A stretch of 64,000 nt of DNA, taken from contig JAACUH010000071.1 of NCBI GenBank assembly GCA_009993005.1, positions 22,696 through 86,695 on the forward strand, in the 5' to 3' direction. The position numbers and the translations under genes are program-made. Below, in pieces: positions 53,226 to 62,491 of the stretch. The notes under the pieces were generated by a model. That model searched no databases. It had not been told where the DNA came from and saw only the letters and a list, made by a program, of their open reading frames with translations. The stretch is from Rhodobacterales bacterium. GTDB taxonomy: Bacteria; Pseudomonadota; Alphaproteobacteria; Rhodobacterales; Rhodobacteraceae. Numbering within the stretch: the stretch's first letter is position 1; each line of letters begins with the position of its first letter.

Positions 53226-55580
53226 ATGCTTTTCGGACTGGACGGGATCGAGATCGGGCTTCTGATCGTGTTCCTCTGCCTCTTTGCCGGTATCCTGTCG
53301 GGCTTTCCGGTGGCCTTTGCCATCGCGGGCTCGGCGGTTATCTCCTTCTTCATCATCGCGGCGCTCGACAGCGGCGGCTACCTGATCCACCAGGCCATCG
53401 ACCGCGGCAGTGCGGATTTCGCGGCGCTCACCGCGCAGGGGATCCGGCCCGATGACGTGACGACCTTCCGCTATCCCGACCTGCCGCGCCTGGCCGAACC
53501 GCTGTTCGCGCAGGGGTGGGAGACGGCGCTCGACCGCAACCTCGGTTTCATCGTCAACCGGATCAACGAGCGTGTGCTGGCCGGCGCCTCGATCGAGACG
53601 CTGCTGGCGGTGCTGATGTTCGTGATGATGGGCATCACGCTGGAGCGTTCGCGCATCGCGGACGACCTGCTGATCTCCATGGCACGGGTGTTCGGCCCGC
53701 TGCCCGGCGGGCTTGCCGTGTCCATCGTCGTGGTGGGCGCGTTTCTGGCCGCCTCGACCGGGATCGTGGGGGCGACAGTGGTCACGATGGGGCTCCTGGC
53801 GCTGCCGACGATGCTCAAGAACAACTATTCGCCAGAGCTTGCCACCGGGGTCATCGCGGCCTCGGGCACGCTGGGGCAGATCATCCCGCCCTCGATCGTG
53901 ATCGTGCTGCTGGGCACGCTGGCCGGCGACATCTTTGCCACCGCGCAGGAGGCGCGCGCGCAGGCGGCGGGCTGCTCGGATGCGCTCACCTATCTGGGCA
54001 CGCCTGCGGTCGTCTCGGTCGGCACGCTGTTCCAGGCCGCGCTGTTGCCGGGGATCCTGCTGGCGGTGCTCTATGCGCTTTATGCCTTCGGGTTCGCGCT
54101 CCTGAACCCGTCCAAGGCGCCGGCCGTCTCGGTCCCTTCCGCGCGGGGCGAGGTCGCGTCCCGCAATGAAAAGCTCACCTGGTTCCTGGCCGCGCCCGTG
54201 GTGCTGATCGGGGGGCTGATCGCGCTCAACCAGATCGGGTTTGTCGGCAGCCAGGATGTCATCGTGGACAGCTATTCGGCGGCCGGGCAGGGGGCTGCCC
54301 TGCGCACCAAGGTCGCCCCGGCCTGTGCGGAATCGATGATCGCATTGCACGGACAGGCGGCATGGGATGCCGCCGTGGCGCAGCAGGCGGCCATCGACGC
54401 TTCGGGTGGGGTGGAGGAATCGCGCCTTCTGTCCGACGAAGAGCGCGCGACGCTGCGGGCGGAACGGGTTGCAACCGCACCGCTGGTCGGCAGCGGCATC
54501 GCGCTGGCGGCGCTGCTCGCGGCGCTGGTGCTGACCACGGCGCGCGGTTCCGCGCCGTCGCGGCCGGTGGGGGCGCTGTGGCTCGGCGGGCTGGGCGTCG
54601 TGCTCATGCTGGTGGTGGATGCGCTGTTCATCACGCCGCTGACCACGCCTGGCACCACAACGCTGCTGCTCGCCATCCCGGCCCTGATGGTGCTGTCGGG
54701 ATGCCGCACCGCCGCCGGACATCTGGCGCAGAACGACATCCTGCGCGTGATCTTTCCGCCGCTGGTGCTGATCGTGGCGGTGCTGGGCTCGATCCTCGCC
54801 GGCATTACCAATCCGACGCCAGCCGCGGCGCTGGGGGCAGGTGGCGCGCTGATGCTCGCGGCCTACCGCAAGTTGCAGGAAGAAAAGCGCTCGGGCCGGA
54901 TCGTGCTACAGGCGACGGGCGCCATCGTGGTGATGCTGCTGATCGGGGTCAACTTTGACCTGCGGATGAACCAGGAGGTGGTGGGTTTCGAGCGCTACAT
55001 CGCCTTTGGCGTCGCCTTCACCGCATTTCTCTATGCGATGTTCGGCATCTTCTATTCCTGCTGGGTGCTCTATGCGGGGCGCGTTCTCACCCCCGTGGTG
55101 CGCGAGACGGCCAAGGTCACGGCGATGGTGTTCGCCATCCTGATCGGCTCGCAACTGCTGAACCTCGTGGTGATCTCCTTTGGCGGAGAGCATTACATCC
55201 AGGCCTTCCTGCGCAGTTTCGACAATGAATGGACCGTGTTCCTGCTGGTGATGGTGATCCTGTTCATCCTCGGCTTCGTGCTCGATTTCCTCGAGATCAT
55301 CTACATCGTCGTGCCGATCGTCGGCCCGGTGATCTATGGCGGCACGATGGACCCGAAATGGGTGACGATCATGATCGCGGTGAACCTGCAGACCTCGTTC
55401 CTGACGCCGCCGTTCGGCTTTGCGCTGTTCTATCTGCGCGGCGTGGCGCCCAAGGAGGTGACGACCGGCCAGATCTATCGCGGCGTGATCCCCTTTGTCC
55501 TGATCCAGATCGCGGCCCTGGGCCTTCTGGCCTTTGTGCCCGGGGTGGTCACGATCGTGCCGAACCTGCTGGCGCGTTAG
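53226..55580 (+). CDS. dctM: TRAP transporter large permease, long form
   Basis: A 784-residue protein; most DctM proteins have about 430. The N-terminal part has LCLFAGILSGFPVAFAIAGSAV, VLMFVMMGITLERSRIADDLL and GTLGQIIPPSIVIVLLG. The middle third (about 300-560) is an added region with several membrane segments and a soluble loop (about 355-415). The C-terminal DctM part has FILGFVLDFLEIIYIVVPIVGP and TSFLTPPFGFALFYLRGV. It forms the transport channel with DctQ. Confidence 0.9.
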   Translation: MLFGLDGIEIGLLIVFLCLFAGILSGFPVAFAIAGSAVISFFIIAALDSGGYLIHQAIDRGSADFAALTAQGIRPDDVTTFRYPDLPRLAEPLFAQGWETALDRNLGFIVNRINERVLAGASIETLLAVLMFVMMGITLERSRIADDLLISMARVFGPLPGGLAVSIVVVGAFLAASTGIVGATVVTMGLLALPTMLKNNYSPELATGVIAASGTLGQIIPPSIVIVLLGTLAGDIFATAQEARAQAAGCSDALTYLGTPAVVSVGTLFQAALLPGILLAVLYALYAFGFALLNPSKAPAVSVPSARGEVASRNEKLTWFLAAPVVLIGGLIALNQIGFVGSQDVIVDSYSAAGQGAALRTKVAPACAESMIALHGQAAWDAAVAQQAAIDASGGVEESRLLSDEERATLRAERVATAPLVGSGIALAALLAALVLTTARGSAPSRPVGALWLGGLGVVLMLVVDALFITPLTTPGTTTLLLAIPALMVLSGCRTAAGHLAQNDILRVIFPPLVLIVAVLGSILAGITNPTPAAALGAGGALMLAAYRKLQEEKRSGRIVLQATGAIVVMLLIGVNFDLRMNQEVVGFERYIAFGVAFTAFLYAMFGIFYSCWVLYAGRVLTPVVRETAKVTAMVFAILIGSQLLNLVVISFGGEHYIQAFLRSFDNEWTVFLLVMVILFILGFVLDFLEIIYIVVPIVGPVIYGGTMDPKWVTIMIAVNLQTSFLTPPFGFALFYLRGVAPKEVTTGQIYRGVIPFVLIQIAALGLLAFVPGVVTIVPNLLAR

Positions 55581-55596
55581 ACCGCTGCGCGGCGGC

Positions 55597-55615
55597 GGGG
55601 CGGAACAGCCGCCCC
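55597..55615. terminator. GC hairpin after dctM
   Basis: GGGGCGG, loop AACAG, CCGCCCC: a perfect 7-bp stem 17 bp past the dctM stop. No T-run follows; the 11-bp tandem array begins instead. It could be a Rho-aided or weak terminator. Confidence 0.45.
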
Positions 55616-55692
55616 GTCAGTCCCCCGTCAGTCCCCCGTCAGTCCCCCGTCAGTCCCCCGTCAGTCCCCTGCAAGTCCCCTGCAAGTCCCCG
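55616..55692. repeat. 11-bp tandem array (7 units)
   Basis: Five units of GTCAGTCCCC(C/T) and two of GCAAGTCCCC(T/G) in the gap between the convergent dctM and bpt genes. Confidence 0.95.
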
Positions 55693-55716
55693 TCGGCAGC
55701 CCCTCAACCGGCGCCG

Positions 55717-56574
55717 TCAGCCGCGCTGGGGGCGGTTCAGATCGGGCAGGCTGATCCGCGCGACCTGCTCGGCGATCGGATCGACCGACAGGGGATGTGT
55801 GGCGGCGTCATGGTCGGCGGGGTTGCCGAGGGGTTGCCAGCGGCCGCCTCTGAAGATCTCGAGCGCGTCGAACTTGGCCTTGTAGCCCATCTTGGGGCTG
55901 CCCGGCACCCAATAGCCCAGATAGACATAGGGCAGGCCCATTTCGCGGGCGATGACGACATGGTCGAGGATGATATGGGTGCCGAGGCTGTCCTTGTCGC
56001 GGGCGGGGTCAAAGAAGGAATAGACCATGCTCAGCCCGTCATCGAGGATGTCGGTCAGGCAGACCGCGCGCAGACCGTCGCGCGGGTCGGCCTCGTCACC
56101 GCGCCGGTTGCGCAGCGCGGGGTCGTGATATTCGATCAGCCGGGTGCGCACGGGCGTTTCCTCGACCATGGCCGCGAATTCAAAGAGGTCCATGTCGGCC
56201 ATGCCGCCCGTCGCGTGCCGGCTGTCGAGATAGTCGCGAAAGAGCGCGAACTGCTCTTCGGTGGCCCAGGGCGCCGTCGCGCGCCGCTGCAGGTAGCTGT
56301 TGCGCCGGGCCGCGCGGGCCTGGCTGCGGGTCGGCATGAAATCCGCCACCCGGATGCGCGCCGACAGGCAGGCCGAACATTCCGCGCAGGACGGCCGGTA
56401 AAGCACGTTCTGCGAGCGACGGAACCCCTGTTTCGACAGCGCATCGTTGAGCCGCTCTGCCGCGTCGCCCTGCAGCGCGGTGAACAGCTTTCTTTCCATC
56501 CGGCCCTCGAGATAGGGGCAGGGTTGCGGGGCGGTGACGTAGAATTGCGGCGCGAGGGGGAGCGTATGGCGCAT
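55717..56574 (-). CDS. bpt: Aminoacyl-tRNA-protein transferase (leucyl/arginyl)
   Basis: A 285-residue protein. It has the N-terminal cysteine cluster [15 protein letters not shown] and the conserved FLR-type block [71 protein letters not shown], matching Ate1/Bpt-type N-end rule transferases. In alphaproteobacteria this type usually adds leucine to N-terminal Asp or Glu to mark proteins for degradation through ClpS. The choice between Leu and Arg donor is from family knowledge. Confidence 0.9.
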   Translation of the reverse strand: MRHTLPLAPQFYVTAPQPCPYLEGRMERKLFTALQGDAAERLNDALSKQGFRRSQNVLYRPSCAECSACLSARIRVADFMPTRSQARAARRNSYLQRRATAPWATEEQFALFRDYLDSRHATGGMADMDLFEFAAMVEETPVRTRLIEYHDPALRNRRGDEADPRDGLRAVCLTDILDDGLSMVYSFFDPARDKDSLGTHIILDHVVIAREMGLPYVYLGYWVPGSPKMGYKAKFDALEIFRGGRWQPLGNPADHDAATHPLSVDPIAEQVARISLPDLNRPQRG

Positions 56575-56676
56575 GGATGCCCGAGAGGTCTGTTTGGGGT
56601 GACGTTAGCAACCCCCGGGCGATCCGCCAAGCCCATGGTTAGCGAAGGGTAAACGGGATGTGACAAACGGGTGCTG

Positions 56677-57126
56677 TCACAGCGGCCGGTTGATCGCGGC
56701 CGTTCCAAGCAGGCTGTCGCCAAGCCCCTGGCCACGCGGGGTCAGCGCCATCATCAGGACCGAGACCAGTTGCAAGGGCGCCATGGCGACAGCCAAGGTA
56801 TAGGCCAGCGTGTGCCAGAACGCGGTAGCGCCGTGCAGGCGGCCGCCGTCCCCCTCGCGCAACTCGATCCCCATCAGGCGCATGCCCCAGGTCGCAGACC
56901 CCCCCGCGAGCGTGGCCCAGCGATAGAGGAACCCCGTGACCAGCATCAGCGCAGGAAAGAAGAAGATGCCGGTAAAGGCGGTGAATGGCAGGATCAGCAG
57001 GCAGAGCACGAGGATCAGCACCACATCCGCCAGCCAGGCCAGCAACCGCCTGGTTGCAACGCCGTCATAGAAATCGGCCCGTGCGACGGGGTCGGGCAGG
57101 CCATGGGCAAAAGGCTGTGCGGACAT
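56677..57126 (-). CDS. RDD-family membrane protein
   Basis: 149 residues from the ATG at 57124-57126 with GGAGA upstream. The RDD signature is seen as ADFYDGVATRRLLAWLADVVLIL, with GGSATWGMRLMGIELR and GQGLGDSLLGT later. There are about three membrane segments. Function unknown; some RDD proteins are ion exchangers. It is co-oriented with the DUF2852 gene 80 bp upstream. Confidence 0.85.
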   Translation of the reverse strand: MSAQPFAHGLPDPVARADFYDGVATRRLLAWLADVVLILVLCLLILPFTAFTGIFFFPALMLVTGFLYRWATLAGGSATWGMRLMGIELREGDGGRLHGATAFWHTLAYTLAVAMAPLQLVSVLMMALTPRGQGLGDSLLGTAAINRPL

Positions 57127-57205
57127 GGTCAGGGTCTCCGTTTGAACAGGGTGATCGGGCAAGGCAGCGGCCCCTCGGGGGGGCCGCCGATGGCTGCGGG
57201 CATGC

Positions 57206-57673
57206 TCAGGCCTGGGTCTGCGCGGCGGCGTCAGGATCGGCGCGGCTCGCCCGGCGGGCACGGTCGTCCATGAACTGGTCGAACTCCGCCTTGTCCTTTG
57301 CTTCGCGCAGGCGGGCCAGGAAGGCTTCGAAATTGTCCTGTTCCTCTTCGAGACGGCGCAGGGTTTCGCTCTTGTAGGCGTCAAAGGCGGCATTGCCCGA
57401 GGACCGCATCGCGTGGCGGGCGGCAGAGAAGGCGGAATGGTCGCGGCCCATGCTGCGGGTCGTGCAGGATTTGCTGAACATGCGTTTGCTCCAGATCATA
57501 TAGGCGAGAAGGGCGAGGCCAGCCGGCCAGAAAAAGACGAAGCCGAGGACCATCGCGGCGATCCAGGCGCCGCGTCCGCGGGCGTCGAGCCAGGCTTCGG
57601 CCCGTGCGAACCAGCCCTGCGCCCCGTTGTGACGGGGGATGGCTGTCGGGGGGTAGATATCGGTGGTTGTCAT
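57206..57673 (-). CDS. DUF2852 protein
   Basis: 155 residues from the second of two adjacent ATGs (57671-57673), which has the better spacing to AGGAG. One membrane segment (GAWIAAMVLGFVFFWPAGLALLAYMIWSKRMF) is followed by a Cys/Met-containing linker, a helical coiled region (SGNAAFDAYKSETLRRLEEEQDNFEAFLARLREAKDKAEFDQFMDDR) and an Ala tail. This is the DUF2852 pattern of alphaproteobacteria. Function unknown. Confidence 0.85.
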   Translation of the reverse strand: MTTTDIYPPTAIPRHNGAQGWFARAEAWLDARGRGAWIAAMVLGFVFFWPAGLALLAYMIWSKRMFSKSCTTRSMGRDHSAFSAARHAMRSSGNAAFDAYKSETLRRLEEEQDNFEAFLARLREAKDKAEFDQFMDDRARRASRADPDAAAQTQA

Positions 57674-57809
57674 CATGATCTCCTGTCCGGTTGGCGGTTC
57701 AATGTGAATGGCTTTCACATCCCCGATATGTGAAGCCTCGGGATCGGCTTCAAGAGGCGATGTTAAAGATAGTTACATTGGGCCACCGCGGCGCGCGTCG
57801 GGTGGGGCG

Positions 57810-57860
57810 AAGAATTTTCGTACGAAAATTCTTGCAAGAGTTTTCGTACGAAAACTCTTG
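57810..57860. repeat. Paired perfect palindromes centred on CGTACG, copy 3
   Basis: A 24-bp palindrome (57810-57833, AAGAATTTT CGTACG ...) and a 26-bp palindrome (57835-57860, CAAGAGTTTT CGTACG ...), one base apart, in the divergent gap between the DUF2852 gene and glnE. It directly abuts a dispersed extragenic element. Confidence 0.92.
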
Positions 57861-57893
57861 GCCTCCGGCGGGGATATTTGGGGCCAAAAGATG
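57861..57893. repeat. Dispersed extragenic element (GGCCAAAAGATG subtype)
   Basis: GCCTCCGGCGGGG, ATATTTGG and GGCCAAAAGATG, nearly identical to 16073-16105. It joins the CGTACG palindrome pair without a gap. Confidence 0.75.
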
Positions 57894-57979
57894 CAGGCCG
57901 TCCCGCCTTTGCCCGGCAGGGGTGTGACGAAAGCGCGGTCGTGATTGACCATCGCTGCGGCGGGCCGCAAAGTGCCGCC

Positions 57980-60781
57980 ATGAGCTTTGAATCCCGCCAG
58001 ACCCGCGCCCCGCATCCTTATGATCCCGACCGAGCCGCCGACGGGCTGGCGCATTTTCCCGGCCTCGCGGCGGGCTTGCATGACCTGATTGCCGGGGCGG
58101 CGGGATGCAGTCCCTATCTGGCCGGGCTGATGGCGCGCGAGGCCGGGTGGCTGCGCGATGCTTTTGACGACCCCGAGGCTGCTGCCGGCGCAGAATTCGC
58201 CACTGTCGCGGCGCTGCCGCTCGACCAGTTGGCGCCGGGGCTGCGCCGGGCCAAGGCACGGATCGCGGCTCTTGCCGGGCTGGCCGATCTTGCCGGTGTC
58301 TGGCCACTCGAGACGGTCACCGGGACATTGACCCGTCTGGCCGATACCGCTGTGGATGTCTGCCTGCGCCGCCTCGTGGCGGCCGAGATCGGGCGCGGTC
58401 GCATTCCCGGTCTGATTGAGGAGGATGCCGCGCAGGCCGGTGGCATGGTGGCGCTCGCCATGGGCAAGATGGGTGCGCATGAGCTCAACTATTCCTCGGA
58501 TATCGACCTCATCTGCCTGTTTGACGAAACCCGGTTCGATGCGGCCGACTATGCCGATGCGCGGGCGGCCTTCATCCGTGTCACGCGGCGGCTGGCGGCG
58601 CTCCTGTCGGATCTGACCGGGGATGGCTATGTCTTTCGCACCGACCTGCGGCTGCGGCCCGATGCGGCAGTCACGCCGGTCTGCCTCAGCATGGCCAGCG
58701 CCGAGAGCTATTATGAAAGCGTGGGCCGGACCTGGGAACGTGCGGCCTATATCAAGGCGCGCGCCTGTGGTGGCGACATCGCGGCCGGAGAGCGGTTTCT
58801 CGACACCCTGCGCCCCTTTGTCTGGCGCAAGCACCTCGATTTTGCCGCGATCCAGGATGCCCATGACATGCGGCTGCGCATCCGCGACCACAAGGGGCTG
58901 CATGGGCCGCTGTCCTTGCCCGGCCACAACATGAAGCTGGGGCGCGGCGGGATCCGCGAGATCGAATTCTTCACCCAGACGCGGCAGCTCATCGCGGGCG
59001 GTCGAGACACCAGCCTGCGCGTGCGCGGCACCTGCGAGGGGCTGGCGCGGCTTGCCCAGGCCGGGTGGGTCGCGCCCGAGGTTGCCGCCACGCTGCAGGC
59101 CCATTACCGGGCCCATCGCGAGGTCGAGCACCGCTTGCAGATGATCCACGACGCGCAGACCCATCTGCTGCCCGCCACGGACGAGGGGTTCGACCGACTC
59201 GCGGCCTTCATGGGGACGGATGCCGCGCGTCTGCGCGCCGATCTGACCGCCCGGATCGAAGAGGTCCATGCCCTGACCGAGGATTTCTTTGCGCCCGGTC
59301 AGGCGGCCGCGCCGATGGATGACGGTTTCGGCGCAGAGGTCACGGCGCGCTGGCTGACCTATCCGGCGTTGCGATCCTCGCGCGCGGTCGAGATCTTCAA
59401 GCGGCTGCGCCCCGAGATCATGCGCCGCCTGCAGGAGGCCGCAAAGCCGGACGAGGCGCTGTTGCAGTTCGACGGGTTTCTCGCGGGTTTGCCGGCCGGT
59501 GTGCAGCTTTTCTCGCTCTTCGAGGCCAATCCGCAGCTCACGCAGCTGATCGTCGATATCGCGGCCACCGCGCCGGCGCTGGCGCGGCATCTGTCGCGCA
59601 ATGCGGCCGTGTTCGACGCGGTGATCGGTGGCGGGTTCTTTGCGCCATGGCCCGGCCCGGACGGGCTGCGGGCCTCGCTCGATGCGGCGCTGGCCGGGGT
59701 GCCCGATTACGAGGCGCGGCTCGATGCGGCGCGGCGCTGGATGAAGGAATGGCATTTCCGCGTGGGCGTGCACCACCTGCGCGGACTGGTCAACGCGACT
59801 GAGGCGGGGCAGCACTATGCCGACCTTGCCGGGGCGGTTGTGGCCGGGCTCTGGCCGCAGGTCGTTGCGCAATTCGCGGCCAAGCATGGCGCCGCGCCGG
59901 GGCAGGGGGCGGTGGTGCTCGGCATGGGGTCGCTCGGCGCGGCGCGGCTCAATGCGGGGTCCGACCTCGACCTCATCGTGATCTATGACGCGGCGGGCGT
60001 GGAGGCGTCGGACGGGCCGCGCCCGCTGGCGACGCGCGCCTATTATGCGCGGCTGACGCAGGCGTTGGTCACGGCGCTGAGTGCGCCGATGTCGCAGGGC
60101 CGGCTCTATGAGGTGGACATGCGGCTGCGCCCCTCGGGCCGGCAGGGACCGGTGGCGACCGGGCTGGCGGGTTTCGAGGACTATCAGATGACAGAGGCCT
60201 GGACATGGGAGCATCTCGCGCTGACCCGGGCCCGGCCGATCGCGGGCGATGCGGGTCTGATGGTCCGTGTCGAGGCGCTGCGTGGCGCGATCCTGCGGGC
60301 CAAGGGGGCGGGTGAGGCGGTGCTGTCCGATGTGGCCGAGATGCGCGCCCGGATCGCCGCCGCGAAGCCGCCGCAGGGCGACTGGGACGCCAAGATCGGG
60401 CCGGGCCGGTTGCAGGATGTGGAGCTGATCGCCCAGATGCTCGCGCTGCGCGCCGGATCGTCCGCGCGTGATGTGGCGGGGCAGATCGCGGCCGGGGCTG
60501 CGGCCGGTCTGGTTGACACCGCCGAACAGGCGGCGCTCTGTGACGCGGCAGCCCTGTTCTGGCAGCTTCAGGCGGCCGCGCGACTGTTGACTGGCGGGGT
60601 GCTGGTGCCCGATGATCTGGGCGAGGGTGGGCGCCGCTTTGTTCTGCGCGAGACCGGTGCGCCCGACATCGCGGGATTGCAGGCCGCGATGGGGGCCGCC
60701 GCCGCCGCCGCGGGCCGGGTGATCGACCGGATCCTTGCGACACCGCCGGGCGTTGCGCAGGCAAGGGAGGCACGAGGTTGA
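57980..60781 (+). CDS. glnE: Glutamine synthetase adenylyltransferase/deadenylase
   Basis: 933 residues from the ATG at 57980; the longer open frame upstream covers the extragenic repeats. Two nucleotidyltransferase domains are present. The N-terminal deadenylase has GKMGAHELNYSSDIDLICLFD (Asp174, Asp176), and the C-terminal adenylylase has GMGSLGAARLNAGSDLDLIVIYD (Asp662, Asp664). The gene controls glutamine synthetase activity in response to nitrogen through PII. Its stop overlaps the next gene (TTGA). Confidence 0.95.
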   Translation: MSFESRQTRAPHPYDPDRAADGLAHFPGLAAGLHDLIAGAAGCSPYLAGLMAREAGWLRDAFDDPEAAAGAEFATVAALPLDQLAPGLRRAKARIAALAGLADLAGVWPLETVTGTLTRLADTAVDVCLRRLVAAEIGRGRIPGLIEEDAAQAGGMVALAMGKMGAHELNYSSDIDLICLFDETRFDAADYADARAAFIRVTRRLAALLSDLTGDGYVFRTDLRLRPDAAVTPVCLSMASAESYYESVGRTWERAAYIKARACGGDIAAGERFLDTLRPFVWRKHLDFAAIQDAHDMRLRIRDHKGLHGPLSLPGHNMKLGRGGIREIEFFTQTRQLIAGGRDTSLRVRGTCEGLARLAQAGWVAPEVAATLQAHYRAHREVEHRLQMIHDAQTHLLPATDEGFDRLAAFMGTDAARLRADLTARIEEVHALTEDFFAPGQAAAPMDDGFGAEVTARWLTYPALRSSRAVEIFKRLRPEIMRRLQEAAKPDEALLQFDGFLAGLPAGVQLFSLFEANPQLTQLIVDIAATAPALARHLSRNAAVFDAVIGGGFFAPWPGPDGLRASLDAALAGVPDYEARLDAARRWMKEWHFRVGVHHLRGLVNATEAGQHYADLAGAVVAGLWPQVVAQFAAKHGAAPGQGAVVLGMGSLGAARLNAGSDLDLIVIYDAAGVEASDGPRPLATRAYYARLTQALVTALSAPMSQGRLYEVDMRLRPSGRQGPVATGLAGFEDYQMTEAWTWEHLALTRARPIAGDAGLMVRVEALRGAILRAKGAGEAVLSDVAEMRARIAAAKPPQGDWDAKIGPGRLQDVELIAQMLALRAGSSARDVAGQIAAGAAAGLVDTAEQAALCDAAALFWQLQAAARLLTGGVLVPDDLGEGGRRFVLRETGAPDIAGLQAAMGAAAAAAGRVIDRILATPPGVAQAREARG

Positions 60782-61056
60782 CCCGGGCCCCCGCCGACCC
60801 CGCCGATCCCAAAGGGCTGATCCGCGAGGCCTATCTGATCGATGCGATCACCGCACCCGAGTGCCGGTCGATCTTTCTGGACTGGGCGCTGTCGCTGGAG
60901 GACGCGGGGCAGGCGCCTGCGGCCATCGCAGACCTTCTCGCGCGCTATGCTGCGGCGGCCCCAAATCATCCGATGACCGTCACCTTGCAGGCCGGGTTGG
61001 GCCCGCAACCGACGCCGCGCCGGCGGGGTGGACGATCAGGGAGGGGGGTGCACTGA
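60778..61056 (+). CDS. Small conserved protein coupled to glnE
   Basis: 92 residues from a TTG at 60778 that overlaps the glnE stop as TTGA, with GGAGG eight bases before. The sequence (DPKGLIREAYLIDAITAPECRSIFLDWALSLEDAGQAPAAIADLLARYA...NHPMTVTLQAGL) reads as a small helical protein. I do not recall a named domain but believe it is conserved in relatives. The basic Arg/Gly tail may vary. Confidence 0.65.
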   Translation: MTRAPADPADPKGLIREAYLIDAITAPECRSIFLDWALSLEDAGQAPAAIADLLARYAAAAPNHPMTVTLQAGLGPQPTPRRRGGRSGRGVH

Positions 61057-61061
61057 GACGG

Positions 61062-61472
61062 ATGGTCCCGGGCGTGGCGGCCTTGCTGGCGGTGATTGCC
61101 GGGCCGGCGGCTGCAATGCTGCAATGCCACCACTATGACGAGATGGTCGCCGAGGCGACGATGGTCATGCAGATCGCGCCGACCGACGTCACCGGTCCCG
61201 ACCCCGCGGGCAACTGCACCGTGACCGGGACAATCGTGCGGTCGTTCAAGGGGCCTCATCCGGCCGGGACGCTGGTGGGCACAATGGTGCCCTGCGACAA
61301 TCCCCAGATGCTGATTGGCGCCACCATCTGGCAGGATGCGGCCGCCCTGCGCCGGGCCCGGATCGTCGAGTTGCATATCGCGCCGACCGGCGGGCCGGCC
61401 GGCTATGGGGCAGGTGTCCTGCTGCTCGACGCCGAGACCGACGCGCCGACATTGACCTCGTTTTGCCGGTAA
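61062..61472 (+). CDS. Small secreted protein of unknown function
   Basis: 136 residues from the ATG at 61062. The Shine-Dalgarno-like GAGGGGGG lies rather far upstream, so an upstream CTG at 61053 cannot be excluded. It has a signal peptide (VPGVAALLAVIAGPAAAM). Four cysteines (CHH, NCTV, PCDN, SFCR) suggest two disulfides. The domain has TVTGTIVRSFKGPHPAGTLVG, a beta-rich pattern like periplasmic OB-type folds. No family is named. It follows the small coupled gene by 5 bp. Confidence 0.65.
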   Translation: MVPGVAALLAVIAGPAAAMLQCHHYDEMVAEATMVMQIAPTDVTGPDPAGNCTVTGTIVRSFKGPHPAGTLVGTMVPCDNPQMLIGATIWQDAAALRRARIVELHIAPTGGPAGYGAGVLLLDAETDAPTLTSFCR

Positions 61473-61740
61473 ACGCCGCCGCAGCCACGGCTGAGGGCAG
61501 ATCGCGCTGATTCTCTTGCAGCCTTCGGCCGCGTGGGCGGCAACCTGCAGACCTTGATTCAAATCCGGCACAAATTTTGGCCCATCTCCGCAAAACTGCG
61601 CGTTTTTGGACGCCTATGCCGCGTGCGCAGCCCAAAACTCTTCGCACTTGCAGCAAGCCTCTTTGGTGCGCCGCACCGGCTGGTCATAGATAGTTGTGGC
61701 GCTTTGTGGGCGTCAGTCGGCGGTACTGCGGGAGCCAGTC

Positions 61741-62487
61741 ATGAAAAATGTCACGATCCAGTCCGATGCTATCCTGATTGCGGCAGGAAAGACCAACAGC
61801 GGTCGGTCCTATATTGCAAATCCCATTCCCGGCACAACAGAGGACGGAATTGCAGGTGAGCGCCGTGTCAGGCCGGTTGGTGGAATTGCGAAACGGGCAT
61901 TCGACATTGCGCTTTCAATCGTTGCGATTGTGCTTCTTGCGCCGCTTCTTCTGGGCATCGCCTTGCTCATCCGGGCAACGTCGCCCGGCCCGGTCTTTTA
62001 TGGACATGCGCGTGTGGGATTTGACGGGCGGCTCTTTACCTGCTGGAAATTCCGGACCATGGTGGTGAATTCCGATGTCGTGCTTGCGCGGCATTTGCGG
62101 GATGACCCTGCGGCGCGGCGCGAATGGGACGAGACGTTCAAATTGCGCGACGATCCGCGCGTGCTTCCGCTGGGGCGCGTCCTGCGCAAGCTGAGCATCG
62201 ACGAACTGCCGCAACTCTACAACATCCTGATCGGCGACATGAGCGTGGTCGGGCCGCGCCCGGTGGTGAGGGCCGAATTGCAGCGCTACGGGTCGGTTGC
62301 GCGGTATTACATCGCGGCGCGTCCGGGCCTGACGGGCCTCTGGCAGGTGTCGGGGCGCAATGACACCAGTTACCGGTTGCGCACGGTGCTCGACCGTTTT
62401 TATGTCTCGCGCCAAACGCTCCTGCTTGACCTGTGGATCGTGATCCGCACCGTGCCGGCCGTTCTCGCATCGCGCGGGGCGTGTTGA
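61741..62487 (+). CDS. Exopolysaccharide sugar-phosphate transferase (ExoY/WcaJ type)
   Basis: A 248-residue protein. One membrane segment (about 50-80, ALSIVAIVLLAPLLLGIALLI) is followed by the bacterial sugar transferase domain with YGHARVGFDGRLFTCWKFRTM, KLSIDELPQLYNILIGDMSVVGPRP and ARPGLTGLWQVSGRN. It transfers a hexose-1-phosphate from a UDP-sugar to undecaprenyl phosphate, the first step of exopolysaccharide assembly. The N-terminal 45 residues are poorly conserved in kind. It heads a cluster with the export and pyruvyl-transferase genes; 268 bp upstream are gene-free. Confidence 0.92.
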   Translation: MKNVTIQSDAILIAAGKTNSGRSYIANPIPGTTEDGIAGERRVRPVGGIAKRAFDIALSIVAIVLLAPLLLGIALLIRATSPGPVFYGHARVGFDGRLFTCWKFRTMVVNSDVVLARHLRDDPAARREWDETFKLRDDPRVLPLGRVLRKLSIDELPQLYNILIGDMSVVGPRPVVRAELQRYGSVARYYIAARPGLTGLWQVSGRNDTSYRLRTVLDRFYVSRQTLLLDLWIVIRTVPAVLASRGAC

Positions 62488-62491
62488 GGTC

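Noticed and set aside
57773..60214. An 813-codon minus-strand open frame
   Set aside because: It is the antisense shadow of glnE, with no family motifs and an Arg/His-rich composition.
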